A stretch of DNA of 64,000 nt from JBDWFY01 sp965275915 (GTDB taxonomy: Bacteria > Pseudomonadota > Alphaproteobacteria > Rhizobiales > Stappiaceae): positions 806,001-870,000 of the forward strand of contig CBDHYI010000006.1 of the NCBI GenBank assembly GCA_965275915.1, given 5' to 3'. The first letter of the stretch is position 1. Each line of letters begins with the position of its first letter. The notes beneath the pieces were generated by a model. That model had not been told where the DNA came from. It did no database searches and saw only the letters and a list, made by a program, of their open reading frames with translations. Shown here piece after piece: positions 1 to 7,372 of the stretch. Made by a program: the position numbers and the translations under genes.

Positions 1-177
1 GTCTTGCCCGATGCGCTCGACAACATCCGGGCTGTCGCACGGGATCCCGAGATAGCCATTGATCTCGATGCCCTTTTCCTTCAGGAACACCAACCGGACC
101 AGACCCCAACAATCGCAGCCGTCAAAATCCCGACCGCCGTCGACAAACGGGATCCGGTTGTATCGTTCGACCCACAT
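1..177 (-). CDS. NlpC/P60-family phage tail protein, 3' part cut by window edge
   Basis: The first 59 codons are visible. The N-terminus contains a GGRDFDGCDCWGLVRL stretch, in which the DCWGLV motif is the typical catalytic cysteine neighbourhood of NlpC/P60 peptidoglycan endopeptidases of siphovirus tails (lambda gpK-like). The start ATG at 177 overlaps the TGA of the upstream DUF1833 gene as TGATG, implying translational coupling. In this family the protein helps assemble the tail tip and can locally open peptidoglycan during DNA entry. The histidine and third catalytic residue lie beyond the edge, so activity cannot be judged. Confidence 0.8.
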   Translation of the reverse strand, partial: MWVERYNRIPFVDGGRDFDGCDCWGLVRLVFLKEKGIEINGYLGIPCDSPDVVERIGQD

Positions 178-641
178 CAGACATAAAGCCCCGGAAAGGC
201 GGCTTGCGTTGCCCGCCGCCACGGCCAAGGCCAATTGCCCAAATCAATCCCGACGATCGAGGCCTGCACCGACGTCGCGTTGCCCTTCACTTCGCGGAGC
301 TCGAAGCCCTTGAAATCAAGTTCGATCGTGTCCGGATCGGAAGCCAGGACAATCATGATATCCATCAGCGCCGGACTCGTCAGCGCCAGGACCGCATCGC
401 CGATCCGCCGATCGACGTTCTGAACTTCCAGCTGTGCCCTGGGCGTTTGCTCATTGTCGTCAAACAGAGTGATGTCAAACGGAAAACCAATGAAGGTTTC
501 ACCGTTCGACACCACATCTTCAGTATTGTTCGCCAACAGGACCGGCTCCGCCAATGCAGGGTGCGTGATCCTCAACAGAACAACAAAGACTTCATCGGTC
601 TCATCGGCATAGACCGCATCGATCAAGGATTGCGAAGGCAT
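177..641 (-). CDS. DUF1833-type phage tail assembly protein
   Basis: A 154-residue protein, rich in beta-type sequence, beginning MPSQSLIDAVYA and followed by VLLRITHP and a later DNDEQTPRAQLEVQN-like stretch. Its pattern and its place between a gpM-like gene and an NlpC/P60 gene match the DUF1833 proteins of alphaproteobacterial siphophage tails. It probably contributes to the distal tail or baseplate. Start and stop overlap neighbours on both sides (641 with the gene upstream, TGATG downstream), so it belongs to one tightly packed tail operon. Family assignment is from memory of the pattern, without a search. Confidence 0.65.
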   Translation of the reverse strand: MPSQSLIDAVYADETDEVFVVLLRITHPALAEPVLLANNTEDVVSNGETFIGFPFDITLFDDNEQTPRAQLEVQNVDRRIGDAVLALTSPALMDIMIVLASDPDTIELDFKGFELREVKGNATSVQASIVGIDLGNWPWPWRRATQAAFPGLYV

Positions 642-1006
642 CAGTCGAGCCTCAGAAGTTCGATCGAAATGACATAAAAGGCACTCCGGTCTGTCATGGC
701 CGGCTCAACGTCCGGCGCGAAACGCCAGGTATGGCTGGTGCCATAAACAGGGTGTGCCAGCGTGAACTTAAGCGTGCCGTTTTTGAGTGTGTCCTTGTAG
801 AACGTCCAGAAGGCGGCCGCTTCCGTCTGGCTATAATGCCGCTGCCAGGATGCCCGCCAGATCGAGGACGTGAAGCGTCTCCGCACCTTCGGTGCGACGC
901 CATCCGCAACCGCGAAGGCAAGACGGTTCGACAGCGACGCCTCCTGAAACGTTCCGCGCCGAGGCGTCACGGGAACGGTCGCGGTCGGCCAGGCCGGCGT
1001 GGTCAT
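641..1006 (-). CDS. Phage minor tail protein
   Basis: A 121-residue protein directly downstream of the tape measure gene, with which it overlaps by four bases (ATGA). The C-terminal half has an aromatic-rich FWTFYKDTLKNGTLKFTLAHP segment, common in distal tail proteins of lambda-like phages at the gpM/gpL position. No enzymatic motif is seen. The position between tape measure and DUF1833 genes argues for a structural tail-tip role. Confidence 0.6.
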   Translation of the reverse strand: MTTPAWPTATVPVTPRRGTFQEASLSNRLAFAVADGVAPKVRRRFTSSIWRASWQRHYSQTEAAAFWTFYKDTLKNGTLKFTLAHPVYGTSHTWRFAPDVEPAMTDRSAFYVISIELLRLD

Positions 1007-2811
1007 AACTGCCTCACTTTGCGCTGCGAACCGTATCGCGACCTGTTCGTCCCATCGAAGCGACCTTCGGCGGTTGCTCGATCAACCGTCTGGATCACAA
1101 ACTCATTGACGATATCGCCGTTGGCTTCCTGCCGTGAATTAACGGACACGCGGCTGTCGGTATAGTTTGTGACGTTGTTGATCACGCGCGGTGCACCGCC
1201 CATCGCAGAGTGTGGCAGAATCCGAGCGGGACCGATGACAGGTTCAGGTCCGTTTTCGCCGGCAATCCCCCATTGGCCGGCACCAAGGGTGCCACCAGCA
1301 GCGAAGAACCCGCCGAAAGTCTTTCCAAGGACACCGAACAACCCGCCTGTACCGCCGTCGGTTCCCTCAAGTCCGAACAACCCGGCTAGGGGTCCCTGCC
1401 CTAGCAAGACTGCTTGTGCCGCCGCTTCGACCAGAGAAGCGGTGAGCCGGCCGGCCTCATCATTTGCAAGTCCGAGCGATTGCACCAGCGTGCTGATGCC
1501 GTCGTTCGCCAAGTCGCCAAACTGGCTTGCAACTTCGTTCCGCTGTTCTTGCGCTTTCCTGTCTTCATTGATGAGCTTGATCCGTTCGGCAATTGCCTCA
1601 CCTTCCTTGGAAGCAGCTGAAACACCGGCGGCACGCTGTTCTGTGAGAATGCGCTGCTGTTCATTTGAAAGCCCGAGCATTTCAATTTCTTCATCGAGCT
1701 TCTTGATGACGCCAGCATAGGCATCGATCTGTTCGCGCGCCGCACGCGCTGCCGATCGACGCCGTCGCGTGTTGCGCTCGGTATCTTCATTGTCGGCGCG
1801 GTTCGGAATCTTGGTTGTTTTGCCGGCGGATCGTATCAGAGCCGACTCAAGGCCAGCGTTGGTCCCGAAATCCGTGTTAAATCCCTGATTGACGCGACCC
1901 AAGGAATTGAGCTGACCGTTTTCGCCATAGCCAACAAGGCCGGATCGGTCGATCAGTCCAAAGTCATCCATCTGTTCAACGAGATTGTTAAAGAAATCCG
2001 AATTTCCGATCTCGCTAATCTTGTTCTGAAACTCAGAGAGGGCGGAAACGCCGGTTAAGACCGCCCGTTTTGCACGTATTTCGAACCCCCGCCACATAGT
2101 GGCAAAAGCGTCGTCTATTTCTTCCGCTTTTCGCAGCAATTCCTCTTCAAGAACCCCGCCGGCTTCATCCGCCTTCCCCATCAACTCATCGAGCCCATCG
2201 GCTCCATCTCTCAGAGCTAGCACAAAGCGATTACCTGATCGCCCGAAAGCCTCGGTTGCAAGCGAAAGCCGCTCCTGTTCGGAACCGGCATTCTTGATCA
2301 ACTCTGCATAGTCACGCAACAAAGCGGAAACAGAACGCATTCGGCCTTGAGAATCCCGAAGTGCGACGCCGTTAGCTTCCAGAACATCAGCAAGCAGTCC
2401 GCCTTTACTTTCGGCTTCAGACAAACGCTTGCCGAATTGCTCCATGGCCTTTTCGGTGTCCGTCACTTCGATGCCGGCCAATTCGAAACCAAACTGCATG
2501 CGCTGCAACTGCTCGGTGGTCAATCCAACCAAATCGGCAGTCTTCGCTAGATTGGAGCCCTCCGACACGATGGAACGAATAACCCCCGGCAACATCGATA
2601 ACTCTGCCGTGGCAAATCCGATACCGAGGCCAGCGGCAAAGCTCTTCACCCGTCCCAATGCCTTACTCGTACCGGCAAGGTCCGCGTTTAGGCCCTTGAC
2701 CGATCGGCGAGAATTGTCAATGCCTTTCTTGTTTGCCCGGAAAGCAGCGCCTGACTTGCTGTCAGCGCGGATTTTCCAAACAAGATCAGGAACCGTTGCG
2801 ATGCCGGTCAT
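1003..2811 (-). CDS. Phage tail length tape measure protein
   Basis: 602 residues. The N-terminal part is alanine-rich and helical with a hydrophobic stretch near residues 55-85. The central third (about 110-260 and 345-440) has long charged coiled-coil segments, and the C-terminus is Gly/Asn-rich. This composition and the place immediately after a G/GT-type chaperone gene identify a tape measure protein, which sets tail length and passes through the tube during DNA ejection. At 602 residues it predicts a shorter tail than lambda (853-residue gpH). The start ATG at 2811 overlaps the TGA of the frameshifted chaperone product, so the two are probably coupled. Confidence 0.88.
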   Translation of the reverse strand: MTGIATVPDLVWKIRADSKSGAAFRANKKGIDNSRRSVKGLNADLAGTSKALGRVKSFAAGLGIGFATAELSMLPGVIRSIVSEGSNLAKTADLVGLTTEQLQRMQFGFELAGIEVTDTEKAMEQFGKRLSEAESKGGLLADVLEANGVALRDSQGRMRSVSALLRDYAELIKNAGSEQERLSLATEAFGRSGNRFVLALRDGADGLDELMGKADEAGGVLEEELLRKAEEIDDAFATMWRGFEIRAKRAVLTGVSALSEFQNKISEIGNSDFFNNLVEQMDDFGLIDRSGLVGYGENGQLNSLGRVNQGFNTDFGTNAGLESALIRSAGKTTKIPNRADNEDTERNTRRRRSAARAAREQIDAYAGVIKKLDEEIEMLGLSNEQQRILTEQRAAGVSAASKEGEAIAERIKLINEDRKAQEQRNEVASQFGDLANDGISTLVQSLGLANDEAGRLTASLVEAAAQAVLLGQGPLAGLFGLEGTDGGTGGLFGVLGKTFGGFFAAGGTLGAGQWGIAGENGPEPVIGPARILPHSAMGGAPRVINNVTNYTDSRVSVNSRQEANGDIVNEFVIQTVDRATAEGRFDGTNRSRYGSQRKVRQL

Positions 2812-3286
2812 TTGGGAAACATACCTTTTTGGATTTTATAGAACGCTCGCCATTCGGCGATTTCATCTTCCGGCCAGTGCTCAATTTCTGAGATTGACTT
2901 GCCAAGGCGATCCGCCAGCTGAAACATGAACTGTCGCAGCGGATCGCCTCTTAGTTTTTTTCCAGATCCGAAAGCTTGGCGGGCGTGAGAATCTGAATTG
3001 CAATACGGCCAACAATGGCCCCGTCCGCCTTGGTCAGGAGTTTGTGGCGATCGTCATCGGTAAACAGGTGACTGCCGTGTTCATCGCAGGCCTTCATGAT
3101 GAGGATATCGACGTGTGCGCCCGCATCGATGTCTTCATTTTCCGCGCGTATCTTTTTACGCTGATACGGCGTCATAGGACTGGCATAGACGATAAACGGA
3201 TTGCCGTCCTCGCCCCACTCGGGCACTTCAATCTTGCGATTGCTAGCCCGCTCGAAATGCCCCGTAACTCTATCGATCGCTTTCAT
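2808..3286 (-). CDS. Tail assembly chaperone, GT-type -1 frameshift product
   Basis: Reading 111 codons in frame 0 to AAC (ending 2954), slipping back one base on A AAA AAC and continuing in the -1 frame gives 48 further codons, ending at TGA 2810-2808. The extension contains ISEIEHWPEDEIAEWRAFYK, which resembles the conserved T-part of siphovirus tail chaperones. The combined protein would be 159 residues. G and GT products in a fixed ratio chaperone the tape measure protein in lambda. The extension has no suitable start of its own, and its stop overlaps the tape measure start, both of which support frameshift expression. Confidence 0.82.
2951..3286 (-). CDS. Tail assembly chaperone, G-type in-frame product
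   Basis: The unshifted product is 111 residues, beginning MKAIDRVTGHFERAS and ending ILTPAKLSDLEKN. It sits between the major tail protein and tape measure genes, the fixed position of tail assembly chaperones. The ATG at 3286 overlaps the TGA of the tail tube gene. It lacks any membrane segment or catalytic motif. A slippery heptamer forms the last codons before its TAA, so this is the majority product of a two-product gene. Confidence 0.85.
   Translation of the reverse strand: MKAIDRVTGHFERASNRKIEVPEWGEDGNPFIVYASPMTPYQRKKIRAENEDIDAGAHVDILIMKACDEHGSHLFTDDDRHKLLTKADGAIVGRIAIQILTPAKLSDLEKN
2954..2960 (-). promoter_or_regulatory. Programmed -1 ribosomal frameshift heptamer A AAA AAC
   Basis: On the minus strand the gene ends GAA AAA AAC TAA. 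The bases 2960 to 2954 form a canonical X XXY YYZ slippery site in the correct zero-frame register, directly ahead of the TAA. Slippage opens a 48-codon extension. I did not identify a clear downstream pseudoknot; the site may rely on the adjacent stop codon. Confidence 0.82.
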
Positions 3287-3678
3287 CAGACCACCGTTGA
3301 CGTTGTGAGCGCACCGTTGCCGGCAAACTCGAAAGTTTCTTCAACCGCATCGGAAATATTCTGTGTGCGGCCTACGCTCGTGACGCTCGCCGTTCCGGTA
3401 TAATAGTCTTCCCCCGATGAGTTGCCGTCGCCGTAAAGATTGAGCGTAACCGATGCGCCCGGTGTCAACGCACCCTGGCCGGCATCGTCACGAAACCGGC
3501 GACAGGTGATCGTGCCGGACCAACGCTTGGGAGCCCCGCCCTGGTGCGTTTCCCATGCTTCGCCAAGCGCTGTTGCATCGGCGATGGGAGCTTCGATCGT
3601 CAGATCAAAGGCCGTCACCTTGGCAACGGTATTGGTGCCAACATTGACCGACCCCTCATTGCCATGAACCGTCGTCAT
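3286..3678 (-). CDS. Major tail tube protein
   Basis: 130 residues with beta-rich, Thr/Gly/Ser-rich composition (for example DLTIEAPIADATALGE, WSGTITCRRF and GASVTLNLYGDG), as in tail tube subunits of siphoviruses. It lies between the tail terminator and the chaperone genes, the standard order. Its product would polymerise into the hollow tail tube around the tape measure. Start at 3678 is preceded by a GGAGAAACC-type ribosome binding site. Confidence 0.78.
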   Translation of the reverse strand: MTTVHGNEGSVNVGTNTVAKVTAFDLTIEAPIADATALGEAWETHQGGAPKRWSGTITCRRFRDDAGQGALTPGASVTLNLYGDGNSSGEDYYTGTASVTSVGRTQNISDAVEETFEFAGNGALTTSTVV

Positions 3679-3690
3679 GATTGGTTTCTC

Positions 3691-4143
3691 CTAGCTTGTG
3701 GTTTCAGGATTGTTTTCAGGCGTCATAACCAACGCCGAATATCGGAGCGCCATGACGGCGACCCGCTTGTCCGACTTTTCATTGACGCTGGGCGCCAGCG
3801 TGAAATCGGTGCTTTCAAGAAAAAGATCGTTGACCAGGCCGCCAAGCTTGGCGCTGTTCGCCATGGCCGTTTCAACTTCGACCGCGATCTGATCAAGATC
3901 GTCATCGAATGTGTCGCCGCCGGTGATAGCCTCAATGGCGATCAGCGGATTGCGATCCAGATCGCGCGGATGCCCCATGTCGCCGGGCTGAGAGCGCTCG
4001 GCAAGCGTATAGACCAGCAAGGCCGGATATTTGCTGTCGTCGACAGGCCGGACGCGCATCGGAAAGACATTCGACCCGGTCGAAGCAAGGCCGGTCAGCG
4101 CCGTCACAACAGCGTCGCGGATCTGTTTGCGTATATGTGCCAT
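3691..4143 (-). CDS. Phage tail terminator / tail completion protein
   Basis: 150 residues beginning MAHIRKQIRDAVVTALTGL, an N-terminal helix typical of gpU-like tail terminators, followed by a mixed alpha/beta body with VRPVDDSKYPALLVYT. It sits between the head-tail joining gene and the tail tube gene, the lambda order. Such proteins cap the finished tail and form the interface to the head. The start codon overlaps the end of the upstream gene by one base. Confidence 0.72.
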   Translation of the reverse strand: MAHIRKQIRDAVVTALTGLASTGSNVFPMRVRPVDDSKYPALLVYTLAERSQPGDMGHPRDLDRNPLIAIEAITGGDTFDDDLDQIAVEVETAMANSAKLGGLVNDLFLESTDFTLAPSVNEKSDKRVAVMALRYSALVMTPENNPETTS

Positions 4144-4460
4144 CAGACTTTCTCCAGAGTCATTAAGGTGATGCCGGTCGCATCATCCAGAGGCCGTTCG
4201 GCAACCTTGTAGGAAACGGCATTGATCACGACGCTGTCGCCTTCGCCATATCCGACCGGCAGGTCGGCGGTGCGGCATGTGAACATCGGTTCACTCGAGA
4301 TAATACCCGCCTCACCGAGCGGCTTTGCGGCCATCTCGTTTTCGAACAAGCCATCGATCGATATCGCCGCACCGCCGGCTGCAAGCGTGTAGCTCGCCTC
4401 CGTGCCGAACTCATCCTTGTTGAAAAAGACCGCCCGGTCGGCCGCACTTTCGACAGGCAT
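4143..4460 (-). CDS. Phage head-tail joining protein (gpFII-like)
   Basis: 105 residues, beta-rich, containing FFNKDEFGTEASYTL and a C-terminal YKVAERPLDDATGITLMTLEK segment. This resembles lambda gpFII/Phage_attach-type head-tail connectors, in which the C-terminal strand ends in a short hydrophobic motif. It is flanked by a small unknown gene and a tail terminator gene and overlaps both by one base. It would join the capsid neck to the tail. Confidence 0.68.
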   Translation of the reverse strand: MPVESAADRAVFFNKDEFGTEASYTLAAGGAAISIDGLFENEMAAKPLGEAGIISSEPMFTCRTADLPVGYGEGDSVVINAVSYKVAERPLDDATGITLMTLEKV

Positions 4461-4717
4461 CAGCCGGCGGCCTTCGGTTCGACAGGTGTCAAACCGGCAG
4501 TCTTAAAGAATTCCGGACGTCCGATCCTGCTATTGAGCTCGACTTCATCGCCGAATTCGAACACTTCGACGCGCGACGACACATAGACGCCGGTCTTGCC
4601 TTTGACGGACGATATGAATTGCTGCCGCGCTTTGGCTTGATCGTTCGTCAGGCCCATCTCACGGCCCGGGCTGATGCTGCAACAGGGGCCGGTAACCTTG
4701 AATTTTTTCATTGCCAT
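4460..4717 (-). CDS. Small phage head-neck protein, function unknown
   Basis: 85 residues if started at the ATG at 4717 (MAMKKFKVTG), which has a GGAGA ribosome binding site; a longer frame back to 4768 would read through a hairpin. It contains CCSISPGREMGLTNDQAKAR and VEVFEFGDEVELNSRIG. I do not recognise a family. Its place between the acidic head protein and the head-tail joining gene suggests a neck or head-completion role. Confidence 0.6.
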   Translation of the reverse strand: MAMKKFKVTGPCCSISPGREMGLTNDQAKARQQFISSVKGKTGVYVSSRVEVFEFGDEVELNSRIGRPEFFKTAGLTPVEPKAAG

Positions 4718-4740
4718 GATGTCGGTTCTCCAGAAACGCG

Positions 4741-4764
4741 AACGGCCCCTGAAAAGGAGCCGTT
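4741..4764 (-). terminator. Terminator-like hairpin between head genes
   Basis: AACGGCCCC (4741-4749) and GGAGCCGTT (4756-4764) form a nine-pair stem with one wobble and a six-base loop. There is no clean T-run after it on the minus strand, so it may be a partial terminator or an mRNA processing or stability element. Confidence 0.45.
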
Positions 4765-4796
4765 TCACGCGCAGGTCAGGTTTAGAGATTGGCTAA

Positions 4797-5162
4797 TCAG
4801 GTAGTGACCTGGTCGCCATCTTCAGGTCCGGTGTCGTCTCCGTCGCCGTTTTCATCGTCACCAGAGCCATCGCCCTCACCACCGCTATTTTCATCGTCCT
4901 TTTCGGGCTCATCATCCTTGGACAACTCTTTCTTGGCGGTACCAACTTCTTTCAACACATCACTCAGTGACCGAGGCAGGTCCTCAAAATCACTTGAAAT
5001 GCCAAACTTTTCACCCTTTTTGAACTGAAGCACGCGCTTAGGACGATGGCCGCCTTTCACCTTCTCAAGACTACCTTCACGCGCTGCAGCCTGCTTTTTT
5101 GAAAGCTGCAACACCATGTCTGTGCCAACCTCCGCGACACTGCCAACGACTTCATATTTCAT
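4797..5162 (-). CDS. Phage head-associated protein with acidic tail
   Basis: 121 residues. The N-terminal 70 residues are an ordinary mixed sequence (MKYEVVGSVAEVGTDMVLQL). The C-terminal 45 are an extremely acidic, Gly/Ser-rich tail of repeated DDEN, GDGS and GDDT units. It lies between the capsid gene and the neck genes, bounded by hairpins on both sides, and so may be separately transcribed at high level. A role in capsid decoration or DNA mimicry is possible, but no family is recognised. Confidence 0.6.
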   Translation of the reverse strand: MKYEVVGSVAEVGTDMVLQLSKKQAAAREGSLEKVKGGHRPKRVLQFKKGEKFGISSDFEDLPRSLSDVLKEVGTAKKELSKDDEPEKDDENSGGEGDGSGDDENGDGDDTGPEDGDQVTT

Positions 5163-5218
5163 CGAAGTTTCCTTTCAAATGGCCTTTGCAGGCGGCACCA
5201 CAATGCAGCCTGGAAAAG

Positions 5219-5246
5219 CCATTCCCGGCACTGAGGCCGGGAATGG
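5219..5246 (-). terminator. Strong terminator after the capsid gene
   Basis: CCATTCCCGGC (5219-5229) pairs perfectly with GCCGGGAATGG (5236-5246), an 11-bp stem with a six-base loop. It is followed on the minus strand by CTTTTCC. It lies just downstream of the major capsid gene and would limit read-through into the tail genes. Confidence 0.75.
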
Positions 5247-5274
5247 TTTCTGAGATTTTGGGAGTGAGCAGCGA

Positions 5275-6216
5275 CTATGGAGCTGTTGTGTGCGTCATCA
5301 AGCAGGCAAACTGCCAGTAGCCATAGCCCGTGTTACCGGTCCAATCGACACCAAAAAGCTGTTCACGGTTGAGCTGCTCGTACTCTGTGCCTTCACCAAG
5401 AGCGACAACATCCGGGATGTCTTCCTCTTGAAGAATAAACGCCTTCGCCGCCTCATCCGTCCGCATCACCACGAATTTATCGGTCCACGTGAGCCGGGGA
5501 TTGATTACGACGTTGATAGTAAACCGGTCCCGCAGCGCCGGAATAATCGCGGATTTTCCTGCCTCGCCGAGCAAGGCGGTAACAGCCGTCAATGTAGCTT
5601 CCATATAAGACGTTGGAACCATTACGTCGAATTCCATAGCCGACTGGTTCATTGGCTCGCCGCGATCATCCTTGAAGCCATACATGGCCTCGATGCATTT
5701 CATAATCGACTTTGCCATTTCATCGGAAGTCGGATCAGCAGCAGCTGCAATCGCACGCGTTAAGTCATTACTCTGAACACCGCTGTCACCCTCTTCATGG
5801 TCGGTATCAAAGAAATATTGCCCGTCGTAACATAACTGCGACTCTCCATTGAGAATAAGCACGGAGAGAAGCTTTGCGGGATGATCCATCGCACGGTCTG
5901 AGAGCTGATTGACGCGAATGACAATCATACCTAGCTTGTCGCGGCGCATATCTTTGGACCTGATGGTAATTGAACCCTCATAGTCCTTGTTTGAAATCGT
6001 GAAGGAGTTTTCCTTCAGTTCGGCGGGTGTTCGGCCACCAATAAACTCTCTCAGCGCCGGCGCAGCGCCCAACCAGCCATATTCTTCGACAGCTTGGTCT
6101 GACGTGATACGCATAGCGACGCGACCAATCCAAGCGGCGGGCCCGGTATCCAATCGGGCAAGGATCATACCTTTCACCCCATTGGTCGTGATTTTCTGGA
6201 ACTGCTGTGGAAGCAT
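5275..6216 (-). CDS. Major capsid protein, Mu gpT-like
   Basis: 313 residues. The segment about 45-100 (YGWLGAAPALREFIGGR, then FTISNKDYEGSITI and SKDMRRDKLG) matches the Mu gpT major head subunit pattern, and NPRLTWTDKFVVMRTD near 230-245 is also typical. It forms the icosahedral shell and should assemble on the scaffold encoded inside the protease gene upstream. A Mu-type capsid combined with a lambda-type terminase and portal shows module exchange. The start at 6216 has an AGGAACGG-like site upstream. Confidence 0.88.
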   Translation of the reverse strand: MLPQQFQKITTNGVKGMILARLDTGPAAWIGRVAMRITSDQAVEEYGWLGAAPALREFIGGRTPAELKENSFTISNKDYEGSITIRSKDMRRDKLGMIVIRVNQLSDRAMDHPAKLLSVLILNGESQLCYDGQYFFDTDHEEGDSGVQSNDLTRAIAAAADPTSDEMAKSIMKCIEAMYGFKDDRGEPMNQSAMEFDVMVPTSYMEATLTAVTALLGEAGKSAIIPALRDRFTINVVINPRLTWTDKFVVMRTDEAAKAFILQEEDIPDVVALGEGTEYEQLNREQLFGVDWTGNTGYGYWQFACLMTHTTAP

Positions 6217-6280
6217 GTCCGTTCCTTTCAGAGAATTTTAGATGAAGATGAAACGCGAATGCGCGACAGGTGCAGCCTGA

Positions 6281-6820
6281 TTACTTCGACCAGGCCGCGT
6301 CGAACTCGACGACGGCGAGCCCGGTTTCGATCCAACGCGAGACGCGTCCGATCGGGCTGTTGGCGGTTGCGGTCAGCGTGAACGTGTCATCGTCCGATGC
6401 ATAAACCAATGGCCGGTCGTTCGCCGTTATGGGGAGCGCCGCGATGTCAAGAACGACATTGCCGCGCTTCTTGACATTGACGTTGATTGCTCCCGCTGCG
6501 CCATTGGAGTTGTCGGCAATGACTTCCGCGAAGCCGAGAAATGGATCGCCCGCAACAAGTGGCCGGGCGTATCCGGCGGCATTCTCACCGACAGCCGCAC
6601 CTTGATAGATGATGTCGGCAGCAATAACCGGATATTCTTCCTTGTCGCCGAGTTGATAGTCTCGAAGCTTGTTCGCCGCAAGAGTGGCCATAGCGTACGA
6701 GGTGTCAGGTTCCATGAAGAAGAACGAAGAAGCCGCAGATGCATCAGGTGCAATCAACGCGGCGGCAGCCAGGAAGGCGAGCGCAACAAAGCCCGCCGCC
6801 ATCAGCAGCGTGGTTTTCAT
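6281..6820 (-). CDS. Capsid decoration-like protein with an N-terminal signal peptide
   Basis: 179 residues if started at 6820 (MKTTLLMAAGF), which has an AGGAAAA site. Residues 1-31 form a textbook Sec signal peptide: Lys, a hydrophobic core, then DASAAS with a plausible Ala-x-Ala cleavage. The remainder (YARPLVAGDPFLGFAEVIAD and later FTLTATANSPIGRVSR) looks like small beta-rich phage cement or decoration proteins (DUF2190-like). It lies between protease/scaffold and capsid genes, where decoration proteins belong. A signal peptide on a virion protein assembled in the cytoplasm is unexpected. Confidence 0.68.
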   Translation of the reverse strand: MKTTLLMAAGFVALAFLAAAALIAPDASAASSFFFMEPDTSYAMATLAANKLRDYQLGDKEEYPVIAADIIYQGAAVGENAAGYARPLVAGDPFLGFAEVIADNSNGAAGAINVNVKKRGNVVLDIAALPITANDRPLVYASDDDTFTLTATANSPIGRVSRWIETGLAVVEFDAAWSK

Positions 6821-6880
6821 GATTCTGTTTTCCTGTGAAAGAGAGTGGAAAAGCCCGAAAGAGCCGGGCATTTGAGTGCG

Positions 6881-7372
6881 TCAGGCGGCTTTCCGCGCCT
6901 CACGTTTTTTCATGGCAACATAGCCGTCACGCGTTATATATTCGGCCTGAAGCTTGTCACTGGCATCCCATTCAGCGGCCCAGCCTTCCGGTGTTTGCTC
7001 AAAGCTTTGACCAGCCGTCCCGCCATCGCCAAGTGCAGACGGAGAACTGGTGACGCCCTCAGCTGCTTTGTCGAGCTTTTCAAGCGCGGCTTGCACTTCA
7101 GCGCTTTTGCCGGCATCCGCGTCCAGAATGGCCATAGCCGCGTCAGCCTTCTTAGAGGTGCCGTCGGCGGCCATCTCCAGTACCTTGGAGTCATGACCGC
7201 GACCGAGATAGGTCAAAACGCCGGAAATGCGCTCTTTTTCGGTTGCGGCGCCCAACGTCTTACCTTGTGCGATCGCTTTTGAAACAGCGTCATCATACTG
7301 AGCCTGAGTATAGATCGCATCTTCATTCCCGGTTTCTGCATTGGCTCCGGGTGTGCCAGTGGTTTTGTCCAT
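6881..7372 (-). CDS. Nested in-frame capsid scaffold protein (Nu3-like)
   Basis: An ATG at 7372, in frame with the protease gene, is preceded by GGGAG eight bases upstream. Translation from it gives 163 residues beginning MDKTTGTPGANAETGNED: helical, acidic and charged, without the peptidase domain. Lambda C/Nu3 uses the same nested layout to produce excess scaffold. The assignment rests on the internal ribosome binding site and gene architecture. Confidence 0.7.
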   Translation of the reverse strand: MDKTTGTPGANAETGNEDAIYTQAQYDDAVSKAIAQGKTLGAATEKERISGVLTYLGRGHDSKVLEMAADGTSKKADAAMAILDADAGKSAEVQAALEKLDKAAEGVTSSPSALGDGGTAGQSFEQTPEGWAAEWDASDKLQAEYITRDGYVAMKKREARKAA

